Origin: Phycisphaerales bacterium
Lineage (GTDB): Bacteria; Planctomycetota; Phycisphaerae; SM23-33
Assembly: GCA_003171235.1 (NCBI GenBank)
Contig: PMYM01000277.1
Location: 20,075 to 29,034 of the forward strand
Reading direction: 5' to 3'
DNA length: 8,960 bases
Every line of letters begins with the position of its first letter. The first letter of the stretch is position 1. A program made the translations under genes and the position numbers. A model generated the notes under the pieces. That model searched no databases. It saw only the letters and a list, made by a program, of their open reading frames with translations, and was not told the DNA's origin. Of the stretch, positions 7,032 to 8,960 are shown piece by piece.

Positions 7032-7071
7032 CCGGCCGCGCGCCGCACAGCGTTCAACAAGGGAATCATGA

Positions 7072-8960
7072 ATGGCCCAGGATGAAGCGCCCAAACAGAA
7101 GATAACCGTCCCGCCCGAAGCGGAGACCGTCATCAAGCCTGAGCGGACCCCCCCGGCCGAGCACGCCGAAGGCCGCACCGCCGTGCCCGAGGTGGCGGCG
7201 GTGATGGCCATTCGCAACACGGTGGTCTTTCCCGGCACGGTCATGCCCCTGAAGGTGGGGCGCGAAAAGTCCCGCCGGCTGCTGGACGAGGCGCTGTCCG
7301 ACCACAAGCTCATCGTGCTGGCCACCCAGCGCGACAGCGGCGAGGACGACCCCAAGCCCGAAGGCATGTACGACGTGGGCACGGCGGCCGTCGTCCTCAA
7401 GCTGCTGCGCAGCGAGGAGGGCGAGCAAACCATCATCGCCCACGGGCTGTCGCGCGTGCACCTGGACGAGTTCGTCCAGGTCGAACCTTACTTCAGGGCC
7501 CACGTCACGCCCATGGAAGACGTGGCCCCGCCTTCCACCGAGATGGAGGCGCGCCTCTTGGACGTGCGGCAGAAGGCCCTGCGCGTGGTGCAGCTCTCGC
7601 CCAATGTGCCCGACGAAGCCCAGGTGGTCATCAGCAGCATCGAGCAGCCCGGGGCGCTGACGGATTTCCTGTCGGCCAATCTGCCCCTCGACACCGTCAC
7701 CAAGCAGTCCTTGCTGGCCCAGACCGACGTCAACAAGCGCCTGGAGATCCTGCAGGCCCAGCTTCACCGCCAGGTGCAGGTGCTGGAGCTGTCGGGCCAG
7801 ATCCAGGACCAGGTGCGGGCCAACATCTCCAAGGACCAGCGCGAGTACTTCCTGCGCGAGCAGATGAAGGCCATCCAGAAGGAACTGGGCCAGGCCGACG
7901 AGCAGGCGGTCGAGATCCAGGAACTGACCGAGAGAATCAACGCCGCGAACATGCCCGAGGCGGTCAAGGCCGAGAGCATGCGCGAATTGCACCGGCTGGA
8001 GAGGATTCCCTCGGCCAGCCCCGAGTACAACGTCATCCGCACCTATCTGGACATCATGCTGGAGTTGCCCTGGTCCAAGACCACCCCCGACAACCTGGAC
8101 ATCAACCGCGCCCGCCGGGTGCTGGACGCCGATCACTACGACCTGGAGAAGGTCAAGAAGCGCATCCTGGAATACCTGGCGGTGCGCAAGCTGGCGCCCG
8201 ATTCCCACGGCACGGTGCTGTGCTTCGTGGGCCCGCCGGGGGTGGGCAAGACCAGCCTGGGCCAGTCCATCGCCCGCGCCCTTGGGCGCAAGTTCATCCG
8301 CATGAGCCTGGGCGGCATGCGCGACGAGGCCGAACTCCGCGGCCACCGCCGCACGTACATCGGCGCCATGCCCGGAAGGGTAATCCAGGAGATCCGCAAG
8401 GCCGGCACCAGCAATCCCGTCTTCATGCTGGACGAGCTGGACAAGGTGGGCATGGACTTCCGGGGCGACCCGACTTCGGCCCTGCTGGAGGTGCTGGACC
8501 CGGCCCAGAACAACACCTTCCAGGACCACTACCTCAACGTGCCCTTCGACCTGTCGAAGGTGATGTTCATCGGTACGGCCAACATCATGACCACGGTGCC
8601 GGCGGCCTTGCGCGACCGCATGGAGATCATCGATATCCCCGGCTACACCCAGGCCGAAAAGCTGCGCATCGCCGAGCGGTACCTCATGCCGCGCCAGAAC
8701 CGCGAGAACGGGCTGGAGAAAACGCCGGCCCGGCTGACGAGTTCGGCCCTGCGGGCGATCATCATGTATTACACGCGCGAGGCCGGGGTGCGCGAGCTGG
8801 AGCGGCAGATCGGCGCCATCTGCCGCGGCCTGGCCGCCCGCATAGCCTCCGACGAAAAACCCAAACTGACCGTGGACGCCCAAAACCTGCAGGCGTACCT
8901 GGGGCCGCGGCAGTTCGAGTCGGAACTGGCCCAGCGCACCAGCGTGCCCGGCGTGGCCAC
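7072..8960 (+). CDS. lon: ATP-dependent protease Lon (LonA), 3' end outside window
   Basis: The first 629 residues of Lon, the cytoplasmic AAA+ protease that unfolds and degrades damaged and short-lived regulatory proteins. A charged, proline-rich tail (1-40) precedes the substrate-binding N domain (about 41-235, opening VAAVMAIRNTVVFPGTVMPL and VGREKSRRLL). A helical linker follows with QREYFLREQMKAIQKELG (about 260-278). The AAA+ module shows Walker A GPPGVGKT (387-394, K393), Walker B FMLDELDK with D454/E455, a sensor-1-like GTAN (N504), DRME (R516) and sensor 2 GVRELERQI (R574). The frame is open to the window edge at PGVAT, which is where the Lon protease domain begins; the Ser-Lys dyad is therefore not visible. 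AAGGGA (7059-7064) lies 7 nt before ATG 7072, which beats the out-of-frame ATG at 7068. It is probably co-transcribed with hsp20. Confidence 0.96.
   Translation, partial: MAQDEAPKQKITVPPEAETVIKPERTPPAEHAEGRTAVPEVAAVMAIRNTVVFPGTVMPLKVGREKSRRLLDEALSDHKLIVLATQRDSGEDDPKPEGMYDVGTAAVVLKLLRSEEGEQTIIAHGLSRVHLDEFVQVEPYFRAHVTPMEDVAPPSTEMEARLLDVRQKALRVVQLSPNVPDEAQVVISSIEQPGALTDFLSANLPLDTVTKQSLLAQTDVNKRLEILQAQLHRQVQVLELSGQIQDQVRANISKDQREYFLREQMKAIQKELGQADEQAVEIQELTERINAANMPEAVKAESMRELHRLERIPSASPEYNVIRTYLDIMLELPWSKTTPDNLDINRARRVLDADHYDLEKVKKRILEYLAVRKLAPDSHGTVLCFVGPPGVGKTSLGQSIARALGRKFIRMSLGGMRDEAELRGHRRTYIGAMPGRVIQEIRKAGTSNPVFMLDELDKVGMDFRGDPTSALLEVLDPAQNNTFQDHYLNVPFDLSKVMFIGTANIMTTVPAALRDRMEIIDIPGYTQAEKLRIAERYLMPRQNRENGLEKTPARLTSSALRAIIMYYTREAGVRELERQIGAICRGLAARIASDEKPKLTVDAQNLQAYLGPRQFESELAQRTSVPGVA

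Noticed and set aside
7066..8883. A 605-codon open frame on the - strand opposite lon
   Set aside because: It lies wholly within unmistakable lon coding sequence; its translation is low-complexity (His, Gly, Leu, Gln) with no recognisable domain.

Overview
The window is high-GC bacterial chromosomal DNA with five protein genes, all on the + strand. In order they are panB (935-1792), a large YfhO-type membrane protein (1931-4753), a periplasmic HtrA/DegP protease (4821-6350), a small heat-shock protein (6575-7006), and the first 629 codons of lon (7072 to the window edge, no stop inside the window). Gene content, strong GC bias at third codon positions, and hairpin- and word-repeat-rich intergenic DNA suggest an environmental bacterium, most likely Planctomycetota (Phycisphaerae-like). 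That assignment is inference from general resemblance; there is no rRNA or other marker here.

Layout. 1-900 has no convincing gene. It holds hairpins at 2-18 and 250-323, a roughly 290-bp element with terminal inverted repeats (498-791) that looks like a REP/MITE-type non-autonomous repeat, and a promoter whose -10 box lies 9 nt from the panB ATG. 1785-1917 is an array of GAAAGCT-like heptamers in direct and inverted copies; it supplies the last codons and stop of panB and can fold into a 25-bp stem. 6361-6456 is a second word-repeat block built on ACCACAGAG. Between it and the sHSP start lie a -10-like box and three consecutive hairpins; the last one buries the ribosome binding site.

Function. 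The right half is a protein quality-control block: an envelope protease/chaperone (HtrA), a cytoplasmic holdase (Hsp20) and the ATP-dependent protease Lon, with hsp20-lon probably one transcript (65-nt gap). PanB (pantothenate/CoA synthesis) and the YfhO-like protein (probable polytopic glycosyltransferase-type envelope protein) are separate from it in function and are divided from each other by the heptamer repeat.

Most interesting points: a candidate RNA thermometer in the hsp20 leader; the mobile-looking 498-791 element, whose two end hairpins differ by a pair-preserving change; an sHSP that ends right after its alpha-crystallin domain and carries a CPGC motif; and a PanB with altered signature motifs but all expected catalytic residues. 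I found no defence system, CRISPR, prophage, or clear new multi-gene system.
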